This document shows, piece by piece, positions 24,653 to 32,558 of a stretch of 33,982 bases of DNA (position 1 is its first letter; the number at the start of each line of letters is the position of its first letter). The DNA comes from an uncultured Prevotellaceae bacterium. GTDB taxonomy: Bacteria > Bacteroidota > Bacteroidia > Bacteroidales > Bacteroidaceae. The stretch spans positions 1 through 33,982 of the forward strand of contig CAMJLB010000019.1 in assembly GCA_946406555.1 (NCBI GenBank), in the 5' to 3' direction. The notes beneath the pieces were generated by a model, which did no database searches, was not told where the DNA came from, and saw nothing but the letters and a program-made list of their open reading frames with translations. The translations under genes were made by a program, and so were the position numbers.

Positions 24653-26185
24653 TCATTGATAGCACTGAAACATCTGGTCTACCGTCTCCCTTTTCAACTT
24701 CGGCGTAACAAGGCTTGCTATCAGCACGATGGGGAAACCGCCAAGCATGGCGATGGCACCGCAGTTGATGGGGTTGATGGGATTGCCCGCAAGCATGTTG
24801 ACCACCGTGATGCCCACGCCCCAGATGAAGCATGCCCACACGCTTGCCGCCGTGGTGCCGCGCCAGTAGAGGCCCAGCATGAAAGGTGCCAGGAAGGCAC
24901 CGGCCAGCGCACCCCACGAGATGCCCATGAGCTGGGCGATGAACGTGGGCGGATTGAGCGCGATGAGCAGTGAGATAGCTATGAAGAAGATGATGAGCAC
25001 CCGCATCACTACCACCTTTCGGCGCTCTATCCGCTCCGACACGGTATCGTCGATACTCCCCTCCTCCACCTCGCCGGGCAGCGACTTCTTGTCGCGGTAG
25101 ATAAGGTCGAGCGTCATGGTGGAACTCGACGTGAGCACCAGCGAGGCCAGTGTAGACATGCTGGCCGAAAGCACCAGCAGCACCACCAAAGCTATGAGCA
25201 CATCGGGCAGGGTGACGAGCATGGCAGGCACAATAGAGTCAAAAGCAATCTTGCCATTTACCACTACGGGGTCGTAGAGCCGCCCGAAGCCTCCAAGGAA
25301 GTAGCAGCCGCCAGCCACGATGAATGCAAAAACGGTGCTGATGATGGTGCCACGGCGAATGGCCGACTCGTCGGTGATGCTGTAGAACTTGCCCACCATC
25401 TGCGGCAGGCCCCACGTGCCCAGCGAGGTGAGAATCACCACGCCCAGCAGCCCCCAGGGGTCGGGGCCCAGACAGCTGGCAAACACCCCAGTGGCAGCAA
25501 CGGCCGAACCGTCGGGGGCAGGGTCGGCGGGAATGGCGGCCAGCCGGGCCACCGCCTCGCTCAGCCCGCCCTGGGCGGAAATCACGGCGGCTATCACAGC
25601 CACGATGCCAAAGAGCATGATGATGCCCTGAACGAAGTCGTTCATGGCCGTGGCCTTATAGCCGCCCAGTATCACATAGATGGCAGTAAGCGCCGCCATG
25701 ATCACCACACAATACTCGTAAGGGATGCCAAAGCCCATCTCGAAAAGCGTGGAGATGCCTTTATACACTCCTGCCGTATAGGGAATGAGAAACACGAAGG
25801 CGATGATGCTGGCAGCCACGCGCAGGCCCTGGTCCTGGAAGCGGGTGCCAAAGAAGTCGGGCATGGTGCGGCTCTCTATGTGCTGTGTCATCAGCTTCGT
25901 GCGCCGCCCAAGCACCAGCCAGGCCAACAGCGACCCTATCACGGCGTTGCCCACGCCTATCCAGGTCGACGACAGGCCATACTTCCAGCCAAACTGGCCT
26001 GCATAACCCACAAAAACCACGGCCGAGAAATAAGACGTGCCATACGCGAAAGCCGTGAGCCATGGACCCACGGAGCGCCCGCCCAGCACAAAACCGTCTA
26101 CACTGCTGGCCTGCTTCCGGGTATATATACCCACACCTAGCATCACGGCCAGAAAAATGATGGTGAGTGTTATCTTAATAAGCAT
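24653..26185 (-). CDS. Sodium:solute symporter (SSS family)
   Basis: A 510-residue inner-membrane transporter with about 13 helices, of the PutP/PanF superfamily. Landmarks are the N-terminal FVLGGRSVGPWLTAFAYGTS with the conserved Gly-Arg loop, the GGYKATAMNDFVQGIIMLFG motif, and LVLSASMSTLASLVLTSSS, which holds the Na2-site serine/threonine pair. It would drive uptake of an organic solute with sodium; the closest shape is that of proline or pantothenate carriers, but the substrate cannot be read from sequence. It follows a porin gene by 41 bases on the same strand and has no visible promoter of its own. Confidence 0.9.
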   Translation of the reverse strand: MLIKITLTIIFLAVMLGVGIYTRKQASSVDGFVLGGRSVGPWLTAFAYGTSYFSAVVFVGYAGQFGWKYGLSSTWIGVGNAVIGSLLAWLVLGRRTKLMTQHIESRTMPDFFGTRFQDQGLRVAASIIAFVFLIPYTAGVYKGISTLFEMGFGIPYEYCVVIMAALTAIYVILGGYKATAMNDFVQGIIMLFGIVAVIAAVISAQGGLSEAVARLAAIPADPAPDGSAVAATGVFASCLGPDPWGLLGVVILTSLGTWGLPQMVGKFYSITDESAIRRGTIISTVFAFIVAGGCYFLGGFGRLYDPVVVNGKIAFDSIVPAMLVTLPDVLIALVVLLVLSASMSTLASLVLTSSSTMTLDLIYRDKKSLPGEVEEGSIDDTVSERIERRKVVVMRVLIIFFIAISLLIALNPPTFIAQLMGISWGALAGAFLAPFMLGLYWRGTTAASVWACFIWGVGITVVNMLAGNPINPINCGAIAMLGGFPIVLIASLVTPKLKRETVDQMFQCYQ

Positions 26186-26226
26186 AATCGTCTATCAACT
26201 CTAAACTATTTACTATTAACTATAAA

Positions 26227-27315
26227 CTAAAATGCCACCTGTACCTGCGCCTGCAGCCAATTGTAGTCCGATCCTATCTTGTCGCCGCAGAGGCAGCGTG
26301 TGTACTGCAGTTGCAGTCGGCATTTCTTGTAGTACCAGTACTGCACCCCGATGGTCAGGTTGGTCTGGTCCCATCCGTCCACGCTGGTGTTGCGGTCGAA
26401 AGTCTCGCCACTGGCCACCACGTCGAGCGCATCGACAACGGGCACGCACAGCGTGGCATAGCCGCCACGGCTGCCCACGTCGCCATCCTTGCCACCGAGC
26501 CACTCGGCACGCACACTGGCCGGACGGGCCTCCTTGAATTTTGCCGGACTGTAAGGCGAGGTCTTATACTCGGCCCCCACGCTGTAGCGGTTGCGCCTGT
26601 AGTTGTCGCCCACGGCGATGGCGGGATTCCAGGCGGCAGTGCCCACGGCGCAGCCTGTGCCCAAGTAGCCAGAGGCCACCAGGCGCAGCCCGTCGACGGG
26701 ACGCACCTCGAGCTTGGCAAGAAAATCTTTCTGCGTGTTTTGGTCGCGATGGTTGACGCCCTGGCCACTCATCAGGGCCAGTTCGTAGTGAAGCCTGTTG
26801 CTGAGCACGTCGCCAAAGACCATCAGTCCCATGTCGCGCCCATAGTTCACGCCATTCAGTGGGTCGGGGCCTTCGCCGGCCAGATAGAGCACGGCCTGAG
26901 AGTAGACGTCGATGAGTTCGAGCTGTGTAGGCGACAACGGATTTTCCATCGTGTAGGAGTGCTTGAACTGGCCAAACCTCACGGTGAGCGAGTTGTCACG
27001 GCTGATGCGGTAGTCGGTGTAAAACTCTTGTACCACGCTCGAAAAGTCGTGCATGAACAAGAACGACCAGCGGTCAGTGATGCGGGCCTTGGCCCAAAGC
27101 AACGTGCGTTTCAGATTGTAGCTGTTGGTTTTCGTGTCGTTGGCATCTTGATGGCTCCATCCTGCCTGGGCGTAACCGTTGAAGGTGATGCGGCTGGTCA
27201 GGTTTTCCAACCAGTTGGGCTTGGCTTGCTGCTGCTCTTGCCCCATGGCGGCACTGCTGCTAAAAGCGGCAAGGGCTATAGCAAGAAAAGTGCCTTTCAG
27301 TGATTTCTTTCGCAT
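26227..27315 (-). CDS. OprO/OprP-type outer membrane porin
   Basis: A 362-residue outer-membrane beta-barrel. The signal peptide has a core TFLAIALAAFSSSAAMG with cleavage before QEQQQ. The barrel begins RITFNGYAQAGWSHQDAND and alternates polar and aromatic residues down to a terminal Phe (LQAQVQVAF), the usual outer-membrane insertion signal. The segments VRFGQFKHSYTMENPLSP and YGRDMGLMVFGDVLSNRLHY fit the phosphate-selective porin O/P family, although in Bacteroidales such porins are not proven to carry phosphate. It lies upstream of and is probably co-transcribed with the symporter. Confidence 0.85.
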   Translation of the reverse strand: MRKKSLKGTFLAIALAAFSSSAAMGQEQQQAKPNWLENLTSRITFNGYAQAGWSHQDANDTKTNSYNLKRTLLWAKARITDRWSFLFMHDFSSVVQEFYTDYRISRDNSLTVRFGQFKHSYTMENPLSPTQLELIDVYSQAVLYLAGEGPDPLNGVNYGRDMGLMVFGDVLSNRLHYELALMSGQGVNHRDQNTQKDFLAKLEVRPVDGLRLVASGYLGTGCAVGTAAWNPAIAVGDNYRRNRYSVGAEYKTSPYSPAKFKEARPASVRAEWLGGKDGDVGSRGGYATLCVPVVDALDVVASGETFDRNTSVDGWDQTNLTIGVQYWYYKKCRLQLQYTRCLCGDKIGSDYNWLQAQVQVAF

Positions 27316-27363
27316 GACATTCTATATTTAATTTGGTCTACATTATTTGTCTTGTGTCGGGTG

Positions 27364-27394
27364 CAAAGGTATGTAAAAATATTCAATCACCAAA
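27364..27394 (-). promoter_or_regulatory. Promoter of the porin-symporter operon
   Basis: On the minus strand a TTTG -33 box (27391-27394) and a TACCTTTG -7 box (27364-27371) are 19 bases apart. The leader to the porin ATG is about 40 bases. Confidence 0.75.
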
Positions 27395-27492
27395 AGAAAT
27401 ATGCATAAAAACAACAAAAAACAAGGGATTTACGTATTAAAATGCATAAATATAAGACATATTTAAAAATTCAGCATATTTTTGGCTCGAGT

Positions 27493-27524
27493 GTTGCATG
27501 ATTCATCGAAAAGTTGTAACTTTG
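27493..27524 (+). promoter_or_regulatory. Promoter of rpiB
   Basis: TAACTTTG (27517-27524) is a good -7 box, with GTTG at 27493-27496 as a partial -33 box 20 bases upstream. The promoter excludes the in-frame ATG at 27498 as a start and supports the ATG at 27552. Confidence 0.65.
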
Positions 27525-27551
27525 CAAGCAACTTTAAAACTCATTAAAACT

Positions 27552-27989
27552 ATGGAAATAAAGACTATCGGATTGGCCAGCGACCATGCAGGCTTTGCTT
27601 TGAAGCAGTTTGTGAAGAAATACCTCGATGAGAAGGGCATGCCCTACAAGGACTATGGCACCTACACCGAGGAGTCGTGCGACTACAGCGACTTTGGCCA
27701 TGCCCTGGCCCGTGGCATCGAGCAGGGCGAAGTGTTCCCCGGCATTGCCATCTGCGGCAGCGGCGAAGGCATCAACATGACCCTGAACAAGCACCAGTCC
27801 ATACGTGCCGGACTGTGCTGGATACCCGAGATAGCACACCTCATTCGCCAGCACAACAATGCCAACGTGCTCGTGATGCCAGGGCGCTTCATCGACGAGG
27901 ACATGGCACGCAAAATCATGGACGAGTACTTCCAGACCGAATTTGAGGGAGGGCGACACCAGAAGCGCATCGACAAGATACCCGTCTGA
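27552..27989 (+). CDS. rpiB: Ribose 5-phosphate isomerase B
   Basis: A 145-residue sugar-phosphate isomerase that interconverts ribose 5-phosphate and ribulose 5-phosphate in the pentose phosphate pathway. It shows the N-terminal GLASDHAGFALK phosphate-binding start, Cys68 in AICGSGEGIN (the catalytic base position of E. coli Cys65), and the block RQHNNANVLVMPGRFI with the conserved His. Length is typical. It stands alone between its own promoter and a strong terminator. RpiB-family proteins sometimes act on other sugars such as allose or galactose 6-phosphate, but nothing here points to that. Confidence 0.93.
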   Translation: MEIKTIGLASDHAGFALKQFVKKYLDEKGMPYKDYGTYTEESCDYSDFGHALARGIEQGEVFPGIAICGSGEGINMTLNKHQSIRAGLCWIPEIAHLIRQHNNANVLVMPGRFIDEDMARKIMDEYFQTEFEGGRHQKRIDKIPV

Positions 27990-28000
27990 GCTGCATAGAG

Positions 28001-28068
28001 ACAGCCCGCCTTCATGCTATTTCCCCCGTCGTGGCGACATGGGTAGACATGAAGGCGGGCTGTTTTTT
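28001..28068 (+). terminator. Rho-independent terminator of rpiB
   Basis: ACAGCCCGCCTTCATG (28001-28016) pairs perfectly with CATGAAGGCGGGCTGT (28048-28063), followed by TTTTT. The 16-base stem with a 31-base loop starts 11 bases after the rpiB stop. The 90 bases between it and the stop of the next, convergent gene show nothing else. Confidence 0.9.
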
Positions 28069-28157
28069 GTGCTGACAGAATTTTATTGGAAACTACAGAC
28101 GCCCTGCCATTCTGCCCATTGCGTCGCCCATTGGCTCTCGGCCGTCGTCTTCCGTTG

Positions 28158-28679
28158 CTATTCGGCTGTCCCCTTGCAAGTCTGGCCCTGCTCCCGCTGC
28201 CTCAGAAGCTCTATTGCTTCCTTGCCCGTCAGGTGCTCGATGTCGAAGCGGATAGCCAGCATGCGGGCGAGGCCATGTTCCAGTTCCTTCTGCAGTGCCT
28301 CTTCCTGGTCCGGATTGTATCGGTTTCCGAGAATCCTGGCAATGGCGAGCTTTTCCGACTCATCTTCCACAATGCAGATTCGGCCAAAGGCTATCACGCT
28401 GCGGAAATAGGTGGTGTATTCGGCAGGCTTTACGCAATCCTGGTCAACGACGCAGAACGATGCCTTATCGCATGTTCTGATAGCATCTACCTTATGACCA
28501 CTCATGGCGCTGTGGAAATACAGTTTACCGTCGTCATAGACGTAGCTGATGGGTACGGCGTAGGGATAGCCTCCATCGCCAAGTAGTGCAAGTGTGCCGG
28601 AAGTAGCCTTCTCCAATATGCCGATGCTCTCTTCTTCTGAAAGCTGCTGGCGTTTGCGTCTCATTGCTCTAAATTCCAT
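28158..28679 (-). CDS. Pyridoxamine 5'-phosphate oxidase-like flavoprotein, Nim-related
   Basis: A 173-residue protein of the split-barrel flavin family. It carries MRRKRQQLSEEE, GYPYAVPISYVYDDGKLYFH, SGHKVDAIR and YTTYFRSVIAFGR, the pattern of the proteins often annotated as NimA-like nitroimidazole resistance in Bacteroidetes; many of these are ordinary housekeeping flavoproteins. I placed the start at the ATG at 28679 because AGGAG lies nine bases before it. The ATG at 28688 directly abuts AGGAG, too close for use. It follows ridA by about 70 bases and may share its transcript. Confidence 0.85.
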   Translation of the reverse strand: MEFRAMRRKRQQLSEEESIGILEKATSGTLALLGDGGYPYAVPISYVYDDGKLYFHSAMSGHKVDAIRTCDKASFCVVDQDCVKPAEYTTYFRSVIAFGRICIVEDESEKLAIARILGNRYNPDQEEALQKELEHGLARMLAIRFDIEHLTGKEAIELLRQREQGQTCKGTAE

Positions 28680-28751
28680 CCAGTTCATCTCCTATCATAA
28701 AAGGACTGCTAACAACGTGAGAGTATGCCTGTTACCCATATTTTGGCATTG

Positions 28752-29132
28752 TCAGCCTTTAGCAGCAACCACTTCAATCTCCACCAATGCTCCCTTCGGC
28801 AGCGTCTTGACGGCAATGGCAGAACGAGCCGGATAAGGCTCCACGAAAAACTGAGCATACACCTCATTCATGGCAGCAAAGTCGCCCATGTCGGCCATAA
28901 AGACGGTCGTCTTAATCACATTTTCCATACCGAGGCCAGCTTCTTCGAGAATCGCCTTCACGTTGTTCAACGATTGGCGTGTCTGCTCCTGGATACCGCC
29001 CTCAACGAAAGAGCCTGTGGCAGGGTTTATGGGAATCTGCCCTGATGTGTATACAAGATTGCCCACTTGAATGGCCTGACTATACGGGCCGATGGCAGCA
29101 GGCGCTGCCTTGGTGTTGATAATTTGTTTCAT
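28752..29132 (-). CDS. ridA: RidA family enamine/imine deaminase
   Basis: A 126-residue member of the RidA (YjgF/YER057c/UK114) family, which hydrolyses reactive 2-aminoacrylate and other enamines made by PLP enzymes. The landmarks are APAAIGPYSQAIQVG near the start, the conserved Arg in YPARSAIAV and the Glu in GALVEIEVVA, the pair that positions the substrate. The ATG at 29138 is two codons upstream and in frame; the shorter start matches the family better. A short frame resembling a nitroreductase tail ends six bases upstream of that ATG. Confidence 0.92.
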   Translation of the reverse strand: MKQIINTKAAPAAIGPYSQAIQVGNLVYTSGQIPINPATGSFVEGGIQEQTRQSLNNVKAILEEAGLGMENVIKTTVFMADMGDFAAMNEVYAQFFVEPYPARSAIAVKTLPKGALVEIEVVAAKG

Positions 29133-29144
29133 ACTCATAATGTT

Positions 29145-29258
29145 TTAGAAAAATTTCGCGATGTCGTCCAATGGTCTGCGTTCTGGTCTGTTAGGCTCTC
29201 CTGCTCTGTAGCTAAGCCTGATAATGTTTTCTTTTTCATAATGCAGCTTTGTTCTTGT
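29145..29258 (-). pseudogene. Possible nitroreductase C-terminal remnant
   Basis: Between ridA and the next gene a 37-codon minus-strand frame reads ENIIRLSYRAGEPNRPERRP and then LDDIAKFF to a stop. The pattern of a hydrophobic IIRLxY strand, Gly-Glu-Pro, and RRPLDDI resembles the last residues of nitroreductase-family flavoenzymes. No ATG begins it, an in-frame stop closes it upstream, and I find no further nitroreductase sequence. I read it as what is left of a deleted gene, though chance similarity is possible. Confidence 0.35.
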
Positions 29259-29304
29259 TTAGTTTGTTGAGATTTTTGAGTGGATACTTTTTATCCTTAT
29301 TTTA

Positions 29305-29676
29305 TTACCATCTTGGAGGCAACACGATATTCTCCACTCCATGAGCCTGCTCAAAGAGCGGAGCGATCTCTTCGTCGGTAAAGCCTGCGATGCCACAGCC
29401 GATGCGTGTAACGAGAAACGTCAGTTCTGGGTGCTGTCTGGCAAACAGAATAAACTCATCGACATACGGACGGATGGTTTCCACGCCGCCCTGCATCGTA
29501 GGAATGGCGTAGCTCTGTCCTTGTAGACCTACGCCCTTCCCCATGATGGCTCCAAACTTGCGGTAGGCAATGTAAGCCGCACCACCGCCATGCATTCCCT
29601 CTAAGTTGCTGCCGAATACGAAAATCTCGTTCGGCTCCAATGTCGTGATAAACTCTGGTGTAGTTCTCTTATTCAT
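29305..29676 (-). CDS. Small macro-like conserved protein
   Basis: A 123-residue cytoplasmic protein of a widely spread family whose annotations vary (phage-related or macro-domain-like). The conserved blocks are visible: EIFVFGSNLEGMHGGGAAYI, GQSYAIPTMQGG and LVTRIGCGIAGFTDEEIAPLF, plus a hydrophobic tail. The Gly-rich loops and the TRIGCGIAGF turn look like a nucleotide or ADP-ribose pocket; this is inference. No function is known to me. The frame extends to a TTG at 29688, but the ATG at 29676 gives the usual N terminus. A -7 box lies just upstream. Confidence 0.75.
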   Translation of the reverse strand: MNKRTTPEFITTLEPNEIFVFGSNLEGMHGGGAAYIAYRKFGAIMGKGVGLQGQSYAIPTMQGGVETIRPYVDEFILFARQHPELTFLVTRIGCGIAGFTDEEIAPLFEQAHGVENIVLPPRW

Positions 29677-29696
29677 ATCTAATCGCAATTTGGGTA

Positions 29697-29704
29697 CAAA
29701 GGTA
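29697..29704 (-). promoter_or_regulatory. Predicted -7 box for the macro-like gene
   Basis: TACCTTTG on the minus strand fits the -7 consensus about 20 bases before the ATG at 29676. No clear -33 box is seen. Confidence 0.4.
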
Positions 29705-29751
29705 CGAAAAATGTACGGTACATAAGACGAATATTCACCTTAATTATTCGA

Positions 29752-29812
29752 CAAACTGCGTTAATCTTCCAAAAATGCTTCCATAAATCAGCATTATTTT
29801 GTATTTTTGCAC
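29752..29812 (+). promoter_or_regulatory. Promoter module, copy B (upstream of M6 protease)
   Basis: TATTTTTG (29802-29809) followed by CAC forms the -7 box, 33 bases before the protease ATG. The preceding 50 bases repeat those upstream of the gene at 252: 23 of 23 identical at 29752-29774, then 28 of 38 over the rest, without gaps. The conserved left block keeps the same distance from the -7 box in both copies. Confidence 0.65.
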
Positions 29813-29842
29813 GCTTTTATATCAGTACAAGAATTCCAACTC

Positions 29843-32530
29843 ATGAAGAAATTACTATTTTCCGTCTTTTTCTTTCTGCTGTCGGCGACGGCAGTGCAGG
29901 CCGTTCCTGCCAATCCTATGCCTGTAAAGGTTACTCAGCCTGACGGGACCATGGTCACGTTGCGCCTACATGGCGATGAATACCTAAGTTTCACCACCAC
30001 CCTTGATGGCTATTCGGTGGTGCAAGACCGCCAAGGCTATTATGTATATGCCCAGAAACTCGCCGACGGGCGTCTGGGCACCACGTCGATGATAGCCCAC
30101 GATGCCGACATGCGCGCTGAGCGTGAGTTGAGATTCCTGAGCACCACGCCGAAGATGCTGGCCCCCGTCATGAGCCAACGCGATGCCGAAGAGCAGCAGG
30201 CCGAGAAGGCACGGAGGGCAAGCGCACTGCAGGCGAAGGTAGCCAAGGCATACGACTACAGCAAGTTTCACGGACTGATTATCCTCGTGGAATTCAACGA
30301 CTGCCAGTTCGTCTACGACGACATGGCCGACATCATGGAGGGCATGGTGAACCAGGAGAACTACCGTGGCACCAGCCGCACCAACTCGTCCAGCTGGGGC
30401 ACGAGGTGCACGGGCAGCGTGCGCGACTTCTATCGCGACAACTCCGATGGGGTGTTCCAGCCGGTCTTCGACATCGTGGGACCGGTAAAGGTGAACCGCA
30501 GCATGTATTATGCCAACAAGACCGAGAATGCACCGGTGCTCATCTATGACGTGCTCAAAGCCGTAGACGACCAGGTGGACTTCAGCAGATACGATACCGA
30601 CGACGATGGCGTGGTTGACATGATTTATTTCGTCTTTGCCGGGCCTGGGTCGAACAATGCCGGCAACGACCAGAGACTGATATGGCCGCATGCCTCGCAA
30701 ATATACAATCCTTATGGCTCTTGGTGGGACTATACGCTCAAGATGGATGGTGTGTCGTTTGGCCGCTATGCCTGCGGCGTAGAGCTGCTGGGAGAGGCCA
30801 GCTACAACCTGCTCGACGGCATTGGCACCATCTGCCATGAGTTCAGCCACGTGCTCGGACTGCCCGACTTCTACGATGCCGACTACGAAGAGTCGGGGGG
30901 CGAGAGCAATCACCCGGGCAGCTGGTCGGTCATGTCGGGAGGCAATTACAACAACTACAGCCGCACACCAGCAGGCTATTCTCTCTATGAGCGCACCTTC
31001 CTGGGCTTCACCGAGCCAGAGATAATCAATGCCGAGGGCACCTATACCCTCGAGGCACTGAACACCAGCCATAAGGGCTATCGCATCAATTCGCCAGTGA
31101 CCAACGAGTACTTCCTCTTCGAAAACCGGCAGAACACCAAATGGGATGCCTCGCTGCCCGGCCACGGCATGCTCGTGTTCCGCGTAGACCGCACCAACCA
31201 GTACATCTGGAACAGCAATGCCGTGAACAACAATCCCAGCCACCTCTACTACGAGCTGCTCTTTGCCGACGGATACAAGGGCCTCAACTACAGCGGACAG
31301 ATTGGCTCGGCCTCCGACCCATTCCCCGGCACAGCCCATGTGACGACGCTCAACAGCTCCACCTCGCCAGCCGCCCTCAGCACATGGTCGGGGCGCGCCT
31401 GCCTGTGGGGGCTGGAGAACATCAAGGAGCAGGGGGGCAAGATCAGTTTCGATGTGGTAGACATGAACGTACTCCGGTCTGTAGAGCTGCCAGCCACCTT
31501 CCTGGTGGGCGTGGGCCTGAGCCGCACCCTTACCCCCACCCGATTCCCCGAGACGGCTCCATATAAGTTTAAGTGGCAGAGCGACAATCCGGCTGTGGCC
31601 GTAGTCGACCAAGACGGAAAGGTGATAGGCATCAGTGAGGGCACGGCCAACATCACCGTGACGGCCAACGAGACGATAACCGCCACCTGCAACGTGGTTG
31701 TGCAGGAGCTGCAAAAGGCTGCCGACCTGGCTGCGATACGCAGCATGAGCGTAAACGAAGAAGCCCTGCTCACCCTTACCGACGCCCAGGTGCTTTATGC
31801 CTACGGTAACAATGCCTACGTGCGCGATGCATCGGGCTGCATGGTGTTCTCGGGATTAGGCCTCAAGCTGTCGCAAGGCAACACCATCAACGGCAGCATC
31901 TACATAAAGCGGGGCGAGACGAACCTCATGCCGCTGGTGCAATCGGTGGGCGAGCTTACCGACGACGCATCGCTCACCATCACCTCTGGCAGCAAGCCGG
32001 AGGCACTCAACAAGCGGCTGCCTGAACTCACATCGGCAGACTTTGCCAACTATTTCGTCGTGCGTGGCGTGGGTCTGCGCAAAGAGACTCTTGCGAGCGG
32101 ATCTTCCCGTGTGGTAGCCTTCGATGGCGATGCCACCACGCTCGTGTCGAACCCCTTCGCACTGAAGGTGTCGATGCCGTCAAACTATGAAGGAAAGTTC
32201 TACGACATTGAGGGCATCTACGGCACAGAGGTGGTCAAGGGGCAGGTCTACAACACCATCTACATGCTGGGCAGTGCCATCACCGAGACCGACATCACAG
32301 CCATTGCCACTCCCTCGATGGAAGGTAGCATAGCTGCATCGGCAGGCGTGCTCTCGCTCAGCGGCTTCAAGGCTGGCACCGAGGTGACGGTCTTCACCGC
32401 AACAGGGCGGTTGGTGACTACGGCACGCACCAATGCCAATGGTTCGCTGCAACTGCCTACTACGGCATGGCCTTCGGGCGTACTCGTGCTTCACGCAGAT
32501 AGCGAAAACGTGAAACTGCTGAAGAAATAA
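29843..32530 (+). CDS. Secreted M6 family metalloprotease with T9SS-like tail
   Basis: An 895-residue secreted protease. A signal peptide (core LLFSVFFFLLSATAVQA) is followed by the propeptide typical of M6 enzymes (LDGYSVVQDRQGYYVYAQ). The catalytic domain has the zinc site HEFSHVLGLPDFYD, with His332, Glu333, His336 and Asp342 fitting HExxHxxGxxD, and a downstream WSVMSGG Met-turn. Near residues 570-620 lies a bacterial Ig-like (Big2) domain (SDNPAVAVVDQDGKVIGISE), then a domain of uncertain type with YVRDASGCMVF. The last ~70 residues (VTVFTATGRLV, then VLVLHADSENVKLLKK) look like a type IX sorting domain. M6 proteases such as InhA degrade host or matrix proteins. The ATG at 29807 would sit inside the promoter, so I use 29843. 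Confidence 0.88.
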   Translation: MKKLLFSVFFFLLSATAVQAVPANPMPVKVTQPDGTMVTLRLHGDEYLSFTTTLDGYSVVQDRQGYYVYAQKLADGRLGTTSMIAHDADMRAERELRFLSTTPKMLAPVMSQRDAEEQQAEKARRASALQAKVAKAYDYSKFHGLIILVEFNDCQFVYDDMADIMEGMVNQENYRGTSRTNSSSWGTRCTGSVRDFYRDNSDGVFQPVFDIVGPVKVNRSMYYANKTENAPVLIYDVLKAVDDQVDFSRYDTDDDGVVDMIYFVFAGPGSNNAGNDQRLIWPHASQIYNPYGSWWDYTLKMDGVSFGRYACGVELLGEASYNLLDGIGTICHEFSHVLGLPDFYDADYEESGGESNHPGSWSVMSGGNYNNYSRTPAGYSLYERTFLGFTEPEIINAEGTYTLEALNTSHKGYRINSPVTNEYFLFENRQNTKWDASLPGHGMLVFRVDRTNQYIWNSNAVNNNPSHLYYELLFADGYKGLNYSGQIGSASDPFPGTAHVTTLNSSTSPAALSTWSGRACLWGLENIKEQGGKISFDVVDMNVLRSVELPATFLVGVGLSRTLTPTRFPETAPYKFKWQSDNPAVAVVDQDGKVIGISEGTANITVTANETITATCNVVVQELQKAADLAAIRSMSVNEEALLTLTDAQVLYAYGNNAYVRDASGCMVFSGLGLKLSQGNTINGSIYIKRGETNLMPLVQSVGELTDDASLTITSGSKPEALNKRLPELTSADFANYFVVRGVGLRKETLASGSSRVVAFDGDATTLVSNPFALKVSMPSNYEGKFYDIEGIYGTEVVKGQVYNTIYMLGSAITETDITAIATPSMEGSIAASAGVLSLSGFKAGTEVTVFTATGRLVTTARTNANGSLQLPTTAWPSGVLVLHADSENVKLLKK

Positions 32531-32558
32531 CATAGGACGATTGTTTAACAGAAATGAA

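Noticed and set aside
26311..27303. Plus-strand frame opposite the porin
   Set aside because: It is antisense to a well-supported porin with signal peptide and terminal Phe; the reading shows no domain.
27498..27551. Upstream ATG for rpiB
   Set aside because: It lies between the -33 and -7 boxes of the predicted promoter, so it would not be in the transcript.
29984..31714. Long open frame antisense to the M6 protease
   Set aside because: It mirrors the codon bias of the protease gene, has no promoter or family features, and the sense frame is clearly a real protein.
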